Assembly (NCBI RefSeq): GCF_014236655.1
Contig: NZ_JACMYG010000032.1
Coordinates: 1-64,000 of the forward strand
Reading direction: 5' to 3'
Source: Pseudomonas kielensis
GTDB lineage: Bacteria > Pseudomonadota > Gammaproteobacteria > Pseudomonadales > Pseudomonadaceae
Length of the DNA stretch: 64,000 nt
Made by a program: the position numbers and the translations under genes. Positions within the stretch are counted from its first letter, which is position 1. Each line of letters begins with the position of its first letter. The notes under the pieces were generated by a model. That model was not told the origin of the DNA, made no database searches, and saw only the letters and a program-made list of their open reading frames with translations. Shown one piece after another: positions 52,246-61,395 of this stretch.

Positions 52246-53415
52246 ATGCGATCGCCCGTTATCACAGGCTGGTATCACTCCCCATTCGGTAAGTTCGACC
52301 ACCTCGATCCCGAGCTGATGATGGCCGAGGCCGCCGTTGGCGCTTTGGCGCATGCCGACATCGCGCCGCAGCAGATCGACTCCATCCACATTGGCCATTT
52401 CAATGCCGGCTTTGTGTATCAGGACTTTCCCTCGTCCCTGTTGGCCAACCACATCGAGGCACTGCGCTTCACGCCTTCGGTTCGCCTGGAAAATGCCTGT
52501 GCCACCGGCTCTGCCGCGATCCATTCGGCGCTGCAAGCGGTCCTCAGTGGCCAAAGCCAGCATGCGCTGGTGGTGGGTTTCGAGAAGATGAATACCCTGC
52601 CCACCGCCGAGGTGGGCAAGATCCTGCTCAAGTGCTGCTACGCCAAGGAAGAAGCCGACATCGAGGGCGGTTTTGCCGGGGTGTTCGGCAACATTGCACA
52701 AAGCTACTTCGACCGTTACGGCGACCAGTCCGATGCGCTGGCGATGATCGCGGCCAAGAACCACGCCAACGGCGTGTTGAACCCGTACGCCCACATGCGT
52801 CGGGATTTCGGTTATGAGTTCTGCCGTCAGCCATCGGCCAAAAACCCGTTCGTGGCCGGGCCACTGAAACGCACCGACTGCTCGCTGATCACCGATGGCG
52901 CAGCCGCGTTGGTGATCAGCCGCGAGGATCTGTTAGGCGAGCGCCGCCACGCCGTGCGCTTCCGGGCCGCGGTGCAGGTCAACGACTACATGCCGCTGTC
53001 CAGGCGCGACCCCACCTACTTCGAAGGCGCCGCCCGCGCCTGGCAACAGGCCCTGCAGCGGGCCGAGCTGAGCCTGGCCGACCTGTCCCTGGTCGAGACC
53101 CACGACTGCTTCACCATCGCCGAATTGCTGGAGTACGAAGCCATGGGCCTGGCCGAGCGGGGGCAAGGGGCGCGGGTCATCGCCGAAGGCATCAGCCGCA
53201 AGGACGGGCGCCTGCCGATCAACCCCTCCGGCGGCCTCAAATCCAAGGGCCATCCCATCGGCGCCACCGGCGTGTCGATGCACGTGATGGCCGCCATGCA
53301 GCTCTGCGGCCAGGCCGGCGACATGCAGTTGCCCAAGGCCGATCGCGCCGGGGTCTTCAACATGGGCGGTGCGGCAGTGACCAACTACGTGAGCATTCTG
53401 GAGCGCGCGCAATGA
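52246..53415 (+). CDS. SCP-x-type thiolase (acyl-CoA C-acetyltransferase family)
   Basis: A 389-residue thiolase-fold protein. The nucleophile Cys is in LENACATGSAAI (residue 85 region), the His in NPSGGLKSKGHPIGATG, and VETHDCFTIAELLEYEAMG is typical of the SCP-x subgroup. The usual C-terminal CxGGG is replaced by NMGG, also as in SCP-x-type proteins. It probably cleaves a 3-oxoacyl-CoA. First gene of an operon with the CoA ligase (ATGA overlap) and two PPC proteins. Confidence 0.87.
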   Translation: MRSPVITGWYHSPFGKFDHLDPELMMAEAAVGALAHADIAPQQIDSIHIGHFNAGFVYQDFPSSLLANHIEALRFTPSVRLENACATGSAAIHSALQAVLSGQSQHALVVGFEKMNTLPTAEVGKILLKCCYAKEEADIEGGFAGVFGNIAQSYFDRYGDQSDALAMIAAKNHANGVLNPYAHMRRDFGYEFCRQPSAKNPFVAGPLKRTDCSLITDGAAALVISREDLLGERRHAVRFRAAVQVNDYMPLSRRDPTYFEGAARAWQQALQRAELSLADLSLVETHDCFTIAELLEYEAMGLAERGQGARVIAEGISRKDGRLPINPSGGLKSKGHPIGATGVSMHVMAAMQLCGQAGDMQLPKADRAGVFNMGGAAVTNYVSILERAQ

Positions 53416-54989
53416 TGGGCATCGACAACGTCATGAACCTGGGGGAAATGCTCAACCAGGTCGCCCGTCGCTACCCGGATGCGCCGGGCTTCATTCGCAA
53501 CGGTCGTGAGCACTCCTGGAAAGACATCTCCCGGCGGGTCGACAGCGTCGCTGCCGCCTTGCGCGCGCGCGGCCTGGGTAAAGGCGACAAGCTGCTGGTG
53601 CATTCACGCAACAATCTGCCGCTGTTCGAAAGTGCCTGGGTCGCGTTCCGCCTGGGCGTCGTGTGGGTGCCGACCAACGTGCGGATCACCCCGGCGGAAG
53701 CGGCCTACCTGGGCAGTTCCAGTGGCGCGGTTGCGATGCTGTATGACGAAGGCCTGGAGCATTATGTCGACGCCGTGCGTGCGGCATCGCCGAGCCTGCA
53801 ACAGGTCATCGCCATCGGTCAGCCCCGCGCCGGCGAACTGGGCTACGAGCAATTGCTGGAGGAGGGCAGCGCGCTGCAGGCCAGCTTCCGTCCGGCCGAA
53901 GTGACGTACCACGACCCGCTGTGGTTTTTCTACACCTCGGGCACCACGGGCCATCCCAAGGCCGGGGTGCTGACCCACGGCCAGATGGCGTTTGTCATCA
54001 CCAACCATATCGCCGACCTGATGCCGGGCCTGAATCAGCATTCGCGCTCGCTGGTCCTGGCTCCGCTGTCCCACGGTGCCGGCATCCATGCGTTGGTCAA
54101 CGTCGCCCGGGGCGCTGCCTGCATCCTGCCGGCCAGCGACAAACTGGACTGCGACGAGGCCTGGCGCCTGGTGCAGGAATACCGCGTGGACAACCTGTTC
54201 ACCGTGCCGACCATCGTCAAGATGCTCACCGAAAGCGAGGCCGTCGACCGCTATGACCGCAGCAGCCTGCGCCACCTGATCTACGCGGGCGCGCCGATGT
54301 ATCGCGCCGACCAGCGCCATGCCCTGGGCAAGCTGGGCAAGGTCCTGGTGCAGTACTACGGCCTGGGTGAAGTGACGGGCAACATCACCGTGCTGCCCGC
54401 CGATTGCCACGACAGCGAAGACTCACCCACTGCCAAGGTCGGTAGCTGCGGTTACCCGCGCACCGGCATGCAGGTGGCGATTCTCGATGACGCCGGCAAC
54501 GAACTGGACACCGGTATCGACGGTGAAATCTGCGTGCGCGGACCGGCGGTGTTCAGCGGCTACTACAACAATCCCCAGGCCAACGAAGCCTGTTTCAAGT
54601 TCGGCTGGTTCCACACTGGCGACCTCGGTCATGTGGATGAACACGGCTATCTGTTCATCACCGGGCGGGCTTCGGATATGTACATTTCCGGCGGCTCCAA
54701 CGTGTACCCGCGGGAGATCGAAGAGGCCCTGCTCAGCCATCCGGCCGTCACCGAAGCCGCTGTACTGGGCATGCCCGACATCAAGTGGGGCGAGTCCGGC
54801 TATGCCGTGATCGTCACCACCGGCGAGGTCAGCGATGAACAACTGCTGGCCCATCTGGAGCCGCGTATCGCCCGCTACAAATGGCCCAAGCGTTTTGTGC
54901 GCTGGGACGAAATGCCCAAGTCGGGCTACGGCAAGATCGTCAAGAAACAGATCCGCGCGTTGCTCGAAGAACGCCAGGAGGTGGCCTGA
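53412..54989 (+). CDS. AMP-forming acyl-CoA ligase (ANL superfamily)
   Basis: A 525-residue adenylate-forming enzyme. The P-loop motif is YTSGTTGHPKAGVLTHG (about 173-189), then YYGLGEVTGNI, HTGDLGHVDEHGYLFITGR and the C-terminal lysine motif PKSGYGKIVKK. It activates a carboxylic acid with CoA as the entry step of the pathway. Starts in the thiolase stop and ends in the start of the next gene, so it is tightly coupled. Substrate not predictable from sequence. Confidence 0.9.
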   Translation: MMGIDNVMNLGEMLNQVARRYPDAPGFIRNGREHSWKDISRRVDSVAAALRARGLGKGDKLLVHSRNNLPLFESAWVAFRLGVVWVPTNVRITPAEAAYLGSSSGAVAMLYDEGLEHYVDAVRAASPSLQQVIAIGQPRAGELGYEQLLEEGSALQASFRPAEVTYHDPLWFFYTSGTTGHPKAGVLTHGQMAFVITNHIADLMPGLNQHSRSLVLAPLSHGAGIHALVNVARGAACILPASDKLDCDEAWRLVQEYRVDNLFTVPTIVKMLTESEAVDRYDRSSLRHLIYAGAPMYRADQRHALGKLGKVLVQYYGLGEVTGNITVLPADCHDSEDSPTAKVGSCGYPRTGMQVAILDDAGNELDTGIDGEICVRGPAVFSGYYNNPQANEACFKFGWFHTGDLGHVDEHGYLFITGRASDMYISGGSNVYPREIEEALLSHPAVTEAAVLGMPDIKWGESGYAVIVTTGEVSDEQLLAHLEPRIARYKWPKRFVRWDEMPKSGYGKIVKKQIRALLEERQEVA

Positions 54990-55540
54990 TGACGCCGCAT
55001 TTTGCTGAGCGTGCCGGGGTGCGCACCTTCATTCACGAGGGACCGTCCCTGGCACCGCGACTGCTGGACCTGGAGGTGCCGCGCTGCGAAGAGCTGCGCA
55101 TCGTCCTGCCCCTGGCGAGCAACGTCGCGGCAGGGCTACTCAAGGCGCTCGAAGGTCGACGCTACGGCAGCGCCGTGGGCCGCATCCTGTGTGGCGGCGC
55201 CGCGCACCTGAGCTATCACCGGATGATTGTCACCAACCAGCCCGAGCGTCCGTATGACTACGGCCAGCCGGTGGTCCTGGACGGCTACATCACCTTTATC
55301 AGTGGCGCCATCACCGTGGGCCGCGATGCCCGGGGCGCGCCGTTGTTGCATTGCCATGCCGGGTTTCTGGACCGCAATGGCGAGCAGCACGGCGGGCATC
55401 TGGTGCTCGACAAACTGATTGTCGGCAGCGAGCCGCTGACGATTCGCCTGTGCCTGTTCGACCAGGTGGCCTACCAGGTGCAGCCTGACGCGGAAACCCA
55501 TTTCAACCTGCTGCATCCCGTCCTCAAGGAGCTGTCATGA
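54989..55540 (+). CDS. PPC/DUF296-domain protein 1
   Basis: A 183-residue protein with one PPC (plant and prokaryote conserved) domain; the typical core is HCHAGFLDRNGEQHGGHLVLDKL with the His residues of the putative metal site, followed by EPLTIRLCLFD. Bacterial PPC proteins are trimers of unclear function. It overlaps both neighbours by four bases. Its place inside a CoA-thioester catabolic operon suggests a metabolic rather than DNA-binding role (inference). Confidence 0.82.
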   Translation: MTPHFAERAGVRTFIHEGPSLAPRLLDLEVPRCEELRIVLPLASNVAAGLLKALEGRRYGSAVGRILCGGAAHLSYHRMIVTNQPERPYDYGQPVVLDGYITFISGAITVGRDARGAPLLHCHAGFLDRNGEQHGGHLVLDKLIVGSEPLTIRLCLFDQVAYQVQPDAETHFNLLHPVLKELS

Positions 55541-55932
55541 GCGTTGCCGTAACCGAAGATTCCCTGGTCCAGGACGGCCGCCTGGGCCGCCTGGTGATCG
55601 CCCGCCTCAAACCCAACGAAGACCTCATCGACAGCGCCGAGGCCCTGTGCAAAGAGCACGGTATTGATTTGGCGGTGGTTCGCGGTGGCTTGGGCAGCCT
55701 GATTGACGGGCAACTGAGCTACCTGGGGCGCGAAGGCTTGATCCAGATCCATGTGCCTGGCCCGGGGGTGGAAATCCTCAGCGTCAGCGGCGAAATCCTC
55801 AGCGGGGCAAGTCGTCTGCAGGCGGTGGTGGCCGATGCCGACGGCAAGCTGTTCGCCGGCCGCCTGGAGCGCGGCAAAAACCTCACCTTCATCACGGTTG
55901 AGCTGACGCTGCAAGAGTGGCTGCCCGACTGA
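55537..55932 (+). CDS. PPC/DUF296-domain protein 2
   Basis: A 131-residue second PPC-like protein: RLVIARLKPNEDLIDSAEALCKEHGIDLAVVRGGLGS, then GPGVEILSVSGEIL and the closing TFITVELTLQEW. The central His-rich motif seen in protein 1 is absent; DADGKLFAGRL stands in its place. The pair may form a mixed trimer, with only one partner carrying the metal site. Confidence 0.8.
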   Translation: MSVAVTEDSLVQDGRLGRLVIARLKPNEDLIDSAEALCKEHGIDLAVVRGGLGSLIDGQLSYLGREGLIQIHVPGPGVEILSVSGEILSGASRLQAVVADADGKLFAGRLERGKNLTFITVELTLQEWLPD

Positions 55933-56040
55933 CACGTTCACCCGCCATCGCCATAACAACAACGTCGAAGCCAGGTGCAACGGGCCCTTTGATGCCCCGC
56001 GCCCCCGGATTGTCGACCGCACCCATTAGGAGAAACAACA

Positions 56041-57369
56041 ATGACAATAAATCCTTTCGTTCGCCTGTCTTTGCTCGCCACCAGCGGGGTGCTCCTGACA
56101 CCCCTGGCCCACGCTGACTTCATCAAGGACGGCAAGGCCACCCTGGGTTTTCGCAACTACTACTTCAACAACGACTACCGCGATCGCGCCGGTCCCGCCG
56201 GGCAAAGCAAGACCGCCGAATGGGCGCAGGGCTTCTTTCTCGATTACAAGTCCGGCTTCACCGATGGCACTGTCGGCTTTGGCGTCGACGCTCTGGGTCT
56301 GCAGGGGGTACGCCTGGACGGCGGCAAAGGCAATCACCGTGGCAGCTCGATGATTCCGGATGAGAGCGATGGCAGCGCCGTGGACGATTGGAGCCGACTG
56401 GGCCTGACCGGCAAGGTGCGTTTCTCCCAGACCGAGGCCCGCTACGGGACCCTGCAACCGAAGTTGCCGATCCTGGTGGCCAACGATGGTCGGGTGCTGC
56501 CGCAAACCTTCGAAGGCGGCATGATCACCTCCAAGGAAGTGGACAACCTGACCCTGCTCGGTGGTCGCCTGGAACATGCGACCGGCCGTGGTTCGACCAA
56601 CAGTTCGGGGCTCGCGGTGGCCGGTGGCACCCAGCAAAGCAATGAGTTCCTGTTTGCCGGCGCCGACTACAAACTGAGCAAACAACTGACCCTGCAGTAC
56701 TACGCGGCCCAGTTGGAAGACTACTACGTGCAGCATTTCGGCGGCCTGGTGCATGTGCTGCCGTTGGGCGAAGGCCAGTCGTTGACCACCGACCTGCGTT
56801 ACTTCAAGACCGACGCCGATGGCCGCAACGACTCCGCCTCGGGTCGGGCCGCCGGCTACCGGGTCAGTGGCCTGGGAGACACCCCCGGCAAAATCGACAA
56901 CGACACCTGGAGCGCGATGTTCACCTACGCCCTGGGTGGCAACTCCTTCCTGCTCGGTTACCAGAACGTCTCTGACAGCGGCAATTTTGTCCAGGCCAAC
57001 CAGGGCAATACCAACGAAGGTGCGGCCGGCAGCAGTATCTACCTGTTCACTGACCGTCTGATCACCAGCTTCACCCGGGCCGGCGAGCGCACGGCGTTCG
57101 GCCAATACGGCTACAACTTCGCCTCCTTGGGCGTGCCAGGGCTGGTGGCGTCGGTCACCTACCTCAAGGGCACCCATATCCGTATGGCGAGCGGGTCCGA
57201 CGAGAAAGAGTGGGAGCGCGACCTGGCGCTGGATTACGTGGTGCAGAGCGGTACCTTCAAGGGCGTCGGGTTCAGCTGGCGTAACGGCACGATGCGCAGC
57301 GGCGTGCCCAGCGAGTATTCCCAGGACCAGAACCGCGTGTCGGTCAACTACACCCTGGCGTTGTTCTGA
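56041..57369 (+). CDS. OprD-family outer-membrane porin
   Basis: A 442-residue porin. A signal peptide (LSLLATSGVLLTPLAHA) precedes a beta-barrel with the OprD pattern GKATLGFRNYYFNNDYRD, EWAQGFFLDYKSGFTDGTVGFGVDALGL and the terminal strand VNYTLALF ending in Phe. OprD/OpdK-type channels admit small carboxylates or amino acids. The position after the CoA ligase operon and before a TRAP transporter suggests it brings in the pathway's substrate. Confidence 0.9.
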   Translation: MTINPFVRLSLLATSGVLLTPLAHADFIKDGKATLGFRNYYFNNDYRDRAGPAGQSKTAEWAQGFFLDYKSGFTDGTVGFGVDALGLQGVRLDGGKGNHRGSSMIPDESDGSAVDDWSRLGLTGKVRFSQTEARYGTLQPKLPILVANDGRVLPQTFEGGMITSKEVDNLTLLGGRLEHATGRGSTNSSGLAVAGGTQQSNEFLFAGADYKLSKQLTLQYYAAQLEDYYVQHFGGLVHVLPLGEGQSLTTDLRYFKTDADGRNDSASGRAAGYRVSGLGDTPGKIDNDTWSAMFTYALGGNSFLLGYQNVSDSGNFVQANQGNTNEGAAGSSIYLFTDRLITSFTRAGERTAFGQYGYNFASLGVPGLVASVTYLKGTHIRMASGSDEKEWERDLALDYVVQSGTFKGVGFSWRNGTMRSGVPSEYSQDQNRVSVNYTLALF

Positions 57370-57435
57370 TTCCGAGGGGGTCGCTTGAACAGGGCCCCTT
57401 TTCAGTTGGCGTCAGGGTTGGCGATCCTGCAGATC

Positions 57436-58192
57436 CATAGGTATCTACTCAATTGTGGTGCGATCAGGATATTGGATTAGACCGAGTGCATATCCATTTT
57501 TGCGGTAACGGCCACTTATGGTTCCGCTTTTACAGCGGCTCACTTTTGAGAGGCGCAAAAGTAAGCAAAACGCTCTTGCCCCACCACTCGGTGCCTCGCT
57601 TAGGCTCGGCATGCCCGTACTCCGACATTGATTTGGGGGGCCGCCGCACTGGGCCATCCCTGGCCCAGTGCGGCTAAACCGGCGTCCTGCCGGTTTACCC
57701 CCCAAATCAATATCGGACTCCGGCCAGCGTGGCTAACGGGGCGCCCAGGATCAAAAACAAAGCGAGGCGGCCTTAGAGCCGACCTGATCGCTAGGGCATG
57801 CGCGGTGCAGCTTGTACTTCCTAAGACGCTGACGAAGTCAGCCATCTTTTGATCTGGCTCTGGCTTTTGATCCTGGGCGCCCCGTTAACCACGCTGGCCG
57901 AACGCAGGCTTGAATCCGTGGGTAACCCGGCAGGACGCCGGGTTAGCCGCCCCGCGCCATGGATGGCGCGTGGCGGCGGCCCACGGATTCAAGCCGGAGT
58001 GAGGGAACACCGAGCCCAGGCGAGGTGCCGAGTGGTGGGGCAAGAGCCTTTTGCTTACTTTTGGGCTCCAAAAGTGAGCCGCTGTAAGAGCGGAACCATA
58101 GGTGGCCGTTACCGCAAGAATGGATATGTACTCGGCCTAATCCAACACCCCGGAAGGCCCACAGGTGCAACGTCGCACCACAGATACCTATG
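57436..58192. repeat. Large inverted repeat with nested hairpins (~757 bp)
   Basis: The outer ends CATAGGTATCT (57436) and AGATACCTATG (58182) match, and the arms stay similar inward: the sequence reading from 57472 recurs as the reverse complement ending at 58145 (TTGGATTAG..CTAATCCAA, with GCGGTAACGGCCAC in each). Smaller palindromes lie inside each arm. I see no transposase. It has the look of a MITE-like or dispersed intergenic repeat of P. fluorescens. Short readings inside it are not genes. Confidence 0.75.
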
Positions 58193-58207
58193 CAGCAGAT
58201 GTGCAGG

Positions 58208-58259
58208 ACAGGTGTCACTTGCCATGCCGGGTACAGCGACACTTGCCGGAGACACCTGT
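58208..58259. promoter_or_regulatory. Probable activator site upstream of the TRAP genes
   Basis: ACAGGTGTC (58208-58216) and GACACCTGT (58251-58259) form a perfect 9-bp inverted repeat enclosing two CACTTGCC copies. It lies about 125 bases before the sigma-54 promoter. Confidence 0.55.
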
Positions 58260-58384
58260 TACATCCACCGTCGCGCCAGATGCCCTGCAAGAAATAAATG
58301 CATTCCTGCAGGCGCTGTTTTTCCTTGTGAAAACAGCTGGTTGAGTAGCAGCCTGGGTTGCTGCCAGGAGGGCTGCGCCATTCG

Positions 58385-58399
58385 TGGCACCCCAATTGC
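58385..58399 (+). promoter_or_regulatory. Sigma-54 promoter of the TRAP transporter operon
   Basis: TGGCACC-CCAA-TTGC, a near-perfect match with ideal spacing, ends 71 bases before the binding-protein start. Confidence 0.88.
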
Positions 58400-58470
58400 T
58401 ATAGCTTGCTTAGCCAGTCGCCGGCATAACGGCCATTGATCCATAAAAACAATAAAGTCAGGAGAACCAA

Positions 58471-59502
58471 ATGAGCGACTTTTCGCGCCGCAACTTTCTC
58501 AAAACGGCCACCCTTGCTTCTGCCGCCGTTGCCGCCGCCGGGCTCGGTCTGTACAGCGGCAAGAGCCAGGCCGCCGAGTTCAAGCTGAAGTTTGCCAACA
58601 ACATGCCCATCAGCCACTCCATGAATGTGCGGGCGCGGGAAATGGCCAAGGCGATTCGTGAAGAAACCAATGGCGCGGTGCAGATCCAGATCTTCCCCAG
58701 CAGCCAGCTTGGCAGTGACACCGATACCCTGGCCCAAGTGCGCTCGGGTGCCGTCGACATGTTTGCCCTGTCACCGGTGATCCTGGGCACGATGGTGCCC
58801 TCGGTGCAGATCAGCGCCGTCGGGTTCGCCTTCAAGGATTATGAGCAAGTGTGGAGTGCGATGGACGGCGACCTCGGCGCCCATGTGCGGGCCGAGATTG
58901 CCAAGACCGAGACCCTGTTTGCGTTCGACAAAATCTGGGACAACGGTTTTCGGGTGACCACCACCAGTACCCGTCCGATCGCCACGCCCGACGACCTCAA
59001 GGGCATGAAGCTGCGCGTGCCGCCGAGCCCCATCATCATGTCGATCTTCCGCGCCTTCGAAGCCGCGCCGACCAGCATCAACTTTTCCGAAGTGTACTCG
59101 GCACTGCAGACCCGCATCGTCGAGGGCCAGGAAAACCCGCTGACCCTGGTGTCCTCGGCGAAACTCTACGAGGTGCAGAAATACTGCTCCCTGACCAACC
59201 ATGTCTGGGATGGCTTCTGGATGCTGGGCAACAGCGCCTCCTTCAAGCGCTTGCCTGCGGACGTGCAGGCCGTGGTCAGCAAACACATCAATACCGCGGT
59301 GCTCGCCCAGCGCGATGACCTGGCCAAGTTGCAGGGCACCATCCGCGATACGCTCAAGCAGCAAGGCCTGGAGTTGGTGGCGGCGCCACCGGAACCCTTC
59401 CGCGAGCGCCTGCAAAGCGCCAATTATTATGGCGACTGGCACGACAAGTTCGGCGACGCCGCCTGGTCCATCCTCGAGAAATATGCCGGGAAACTGGCAT
59501 GA
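58471..59502 (+). CDS. TRAP transporter substrate-binding protein (DctP family, Tat signal)
   Basis: A 343-residue periplasmic solute-binding protein. The N-terminus SRRNFLKTA with a following hydrophobic stretch and SQA is a twin-arginine signal, so it is exported folded. The mature part has the DctP pattern, with the conserved Arg region LKGMKLRVPPSPIIMSIF that salt-bridges a carboxylate ligand. AGGAG precedes the ATG. Its stop overlaps the permease start. Confidence 0.92.
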   Translation: MSDFSRRNFLKTATLASAAVAAAGLGLYSGKSQAAEFKLKFANNMPISHSMNVRAREMAKAIREETNGAVQIQIFPSSQLGSDTDTLAQVRSGAVDMFALSPVILGTMVPSVQISAVGFAFKDYEQVWSAMDGDLGAHVRAEIAKTETLFAFDKIWDNGFRVTTTSTRPIATPDDLKGMKLRVPPSPIIMSIFRAFEAAPTSINFSEVYSALQTRIVEGQENPLTLVSSAKLYEVQKYCSLTNHVWDGFWMLGNSASFKRLPADVQAVVSKHINTAVLAQRDDLAKLQGTIRDTLKQQGLELVAAPPEPFRERLQSANYYGDWHDKFGDAAWSILEKYAGKLA

Positions 59503-61382
59503 TGGTCGCGCCAGCAGCAGTGGCCCCCACGTCTACCATGCGCCTGCCGGCCCGGGCGCTTGTCTGTCTGAACACATGGACCATGCGGGCAGTCGGCTTG
59601 ATCACCGTCGCGTTGATGGTGATCGAAACCGGCGTGCTGCTGGCGGGGGTGGTTTACCGCTACCTGCTGCACAGCCCGCTGATCTGGTCCGATGAGCTGG
59701 CCTCTTCGCTGTTTATCTGGATGGCCATGTTTGGTGCGGTGCTGGCGCTGGACCGCGGCGAACACATGCGCATGTCGGCGCTGGTGAACAAGCTGCCCCA
59801 CGCCTGGCGCGGGTTCTGCGAGACGCTGTCGGCGCTGGTGGTGTGCCTGTTCGTGGTGATGATCATTGGCCCGGCCATGCAGCACTCCCATGAGCAGATG
59901 TCGATCACCACCCCGGCGCTGGGCATTCCCGATGGCCTGCGTGCCGCGGCCTTGCCGGTCGGTGCGGTGTTGATGCTGCTGGCCGCCGTGTCGCGCATGG
60001 CGCGGTTTTCCACGGTGCGCCAGTTCATGGCCGGGATTGCCGTGGTGGCGCTCGTGGCCTCGGTGCTGTGGATCAGCCAGCCGTTGCTGGTGGACCTGGG
60101 CAACTACAACCTGATTATCTTTTTCCTGGTGCTGCTGGGGGCCTGTGTCTTTGGCGGGATTCCCATCGCGTTCGCCTTCGGCACCGCGACCATGGCGTAC
60201 CTGGCGCTGGCCACCCATGCTCCGTTGTCGATTGTGGTCGGCCGCATGGACGAAGGCATGTCGCACATGGTGCTGCTGGCGGTGCCGCTGTTCGTGATGC
60301 TCGGCGTGGTGCTGCAGCTGTCTGGCATGGCGCGCACGCTGATCGACTTCATGGCCTCGTTGCTCGGGCATGTGCGCGGCGGCCTGCAGTATGTCTTGCT
60401 GGGGGCGATGTTCCTGGTCTCGGGGATTTCCGGTTCCAAGGTTGCCGACATGGCGGCGGTTGCTCCGGCGCTGTTTCCTGAAATGAAAAAACGCGGTTCC
60501 GAGCCCGAAGAACTGGCGGCGCTGCTGGCGGCGACCGGGGCGATGACCGAGACCATTCCGCCAAGCCTGGTGTTGATCACCATCGGCGCGGTGTGCAGCG
60601 TCTCGATTACCGCGCTGTTCATCGGTGGGCTGATGCCGGCGGTGGTGGCCACGGTGGTGATCGCGCTGGTGTGCTGGTGGCGTTCACGCAAGGAAGCTAT
60701 GCCCAATGTCCAGCGTGCGCCGCTGTCGGTAATCGCGCGCACGTTCTTGATCGCCGTGCCGGCGCTGGCCCTGCCGGTGCTGATCCGGGTGGCAGTGCTC
60801 GAAGGCGCGGCCACCGCGACCGAAGTCTCCACCATCGGAGTGGCTTACGTGGTGATGGTCGGGCTGGTGATGCACCTGTTCATGCGCCACATCGAGTTCA
60901 AGAAGGTCTACCCGATGATGCTCGAAGCGGCGGCATTGTCCGGCGCCATCCTGCTGATCATCGGCATGGCGTCGGCCATGGCCTGGGCGCTGACACAGTC
61001 GGGCTTCTCGGCCTCGCTGGTGGACCTGATCAGTGAAATTCCGGGCGGTGCCATCGGCTTCATGATCGTCACCATCGTCACTTTCGTGATCCTGGGCAGC
61101 GTGCTCGAAGGCATCCCGGCGATCGTGCTGTTCGGGCCACTGATGTTCCCGCTGGCCGAGATGCTGGCGATCCACCCGGTGCACTACGCCATGGTGGTGA
61201 TCCTGGCCATGGGCATCGGCCTGTTTGCCCCCCCCCTGGGGGTTGGTTTCTACGCCGCCTGCGCGATCAGCAAGGTGTCCTCCGACCTGGTCATCCGGCG
61301 TGTCTGGGGCTACCTCGCGGCCCTGATCCTGGCGTTGATTATCGTCGCCTGTTTCCCATGGATCTCCATCGGTTTCCTTTAA
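59499..61382 (+). CDS. Fused TRAP permease (DctQ + DctM)
   Basis: A 627-residue membrane protein. The small subunit DctQ (about 20-175, four helices, with WSDELASSLFIWMAMFGAVLAL) is fused to the large subunit DctM (about 195-627, with GGIPIAFAFGTATMAYLAL and GSKVADMAAVAPALFPEMKKRG). Sodium-driven uptake of the ligand caught by the binding protein. ATG 59499 or 59502 are both possible. The stop is 13 bases before the SDR gene. Confidence 0.9.
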   Translation: MMVAPAAVAPTSTMRLPARALVCLNTWTMRAVGLITVALMVIETGVLLAGVVYRYLLHSPLIWSDELASSLFIWMAMFGAVLALDRGEHMRMSALVNKLPHAWRGFCETLSALVVCLFVVMIIGPAMQHSHEQMSITTPALGIPDGLRAAALPVGAVLMLLAAVSRMARFSTVRQFMAGIAVVALVASVLWISQPLLVDLGNYNLIIFFLVLLGACVFGGIPIAFAFGTATMAYLALATHAPLSIVVGRMDEGMSHMVLLAVPLFVMLGVVLQLSGMARTLIDFMASLLGHVRGGLQYVLLGAMFLVSGISGSKVADMAAVAPALFPEMKKRGSEPEELAALLAATGAMTETIPPSLVLITIGAVCSVSITALFIGGLMPAVVATVVIALVCWWRSRKEAMPNVQRAPLSVIARTFLIAVPALALPVLIRVAVLEGAATATEVSTIGVAYVVMVGLVMHLFMRHIEFKKVYPMMLEAAALSGAILLIIGMASAMAWALTQSGFSASLVDLISEIPGGAIGFMIVTIVTFVILGSVLEGIPAIVLFGPLMFPLAEMLAIHPVHYAMVVILAMGIGLFAPPLGVGFYAACAISKVSSDLVIRRVWGYLAALILALIIVACFPWISIGFL

Positions 61383-61395
61383 GAGAGCACTTGTC

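Noticed and set aside
57849-58439. A 196-codon reading in the large inverted repeat
   Set aside because: It is made of the repeat arms and hairpins, has no motif, and its counterpart is interrupted in the other arm.
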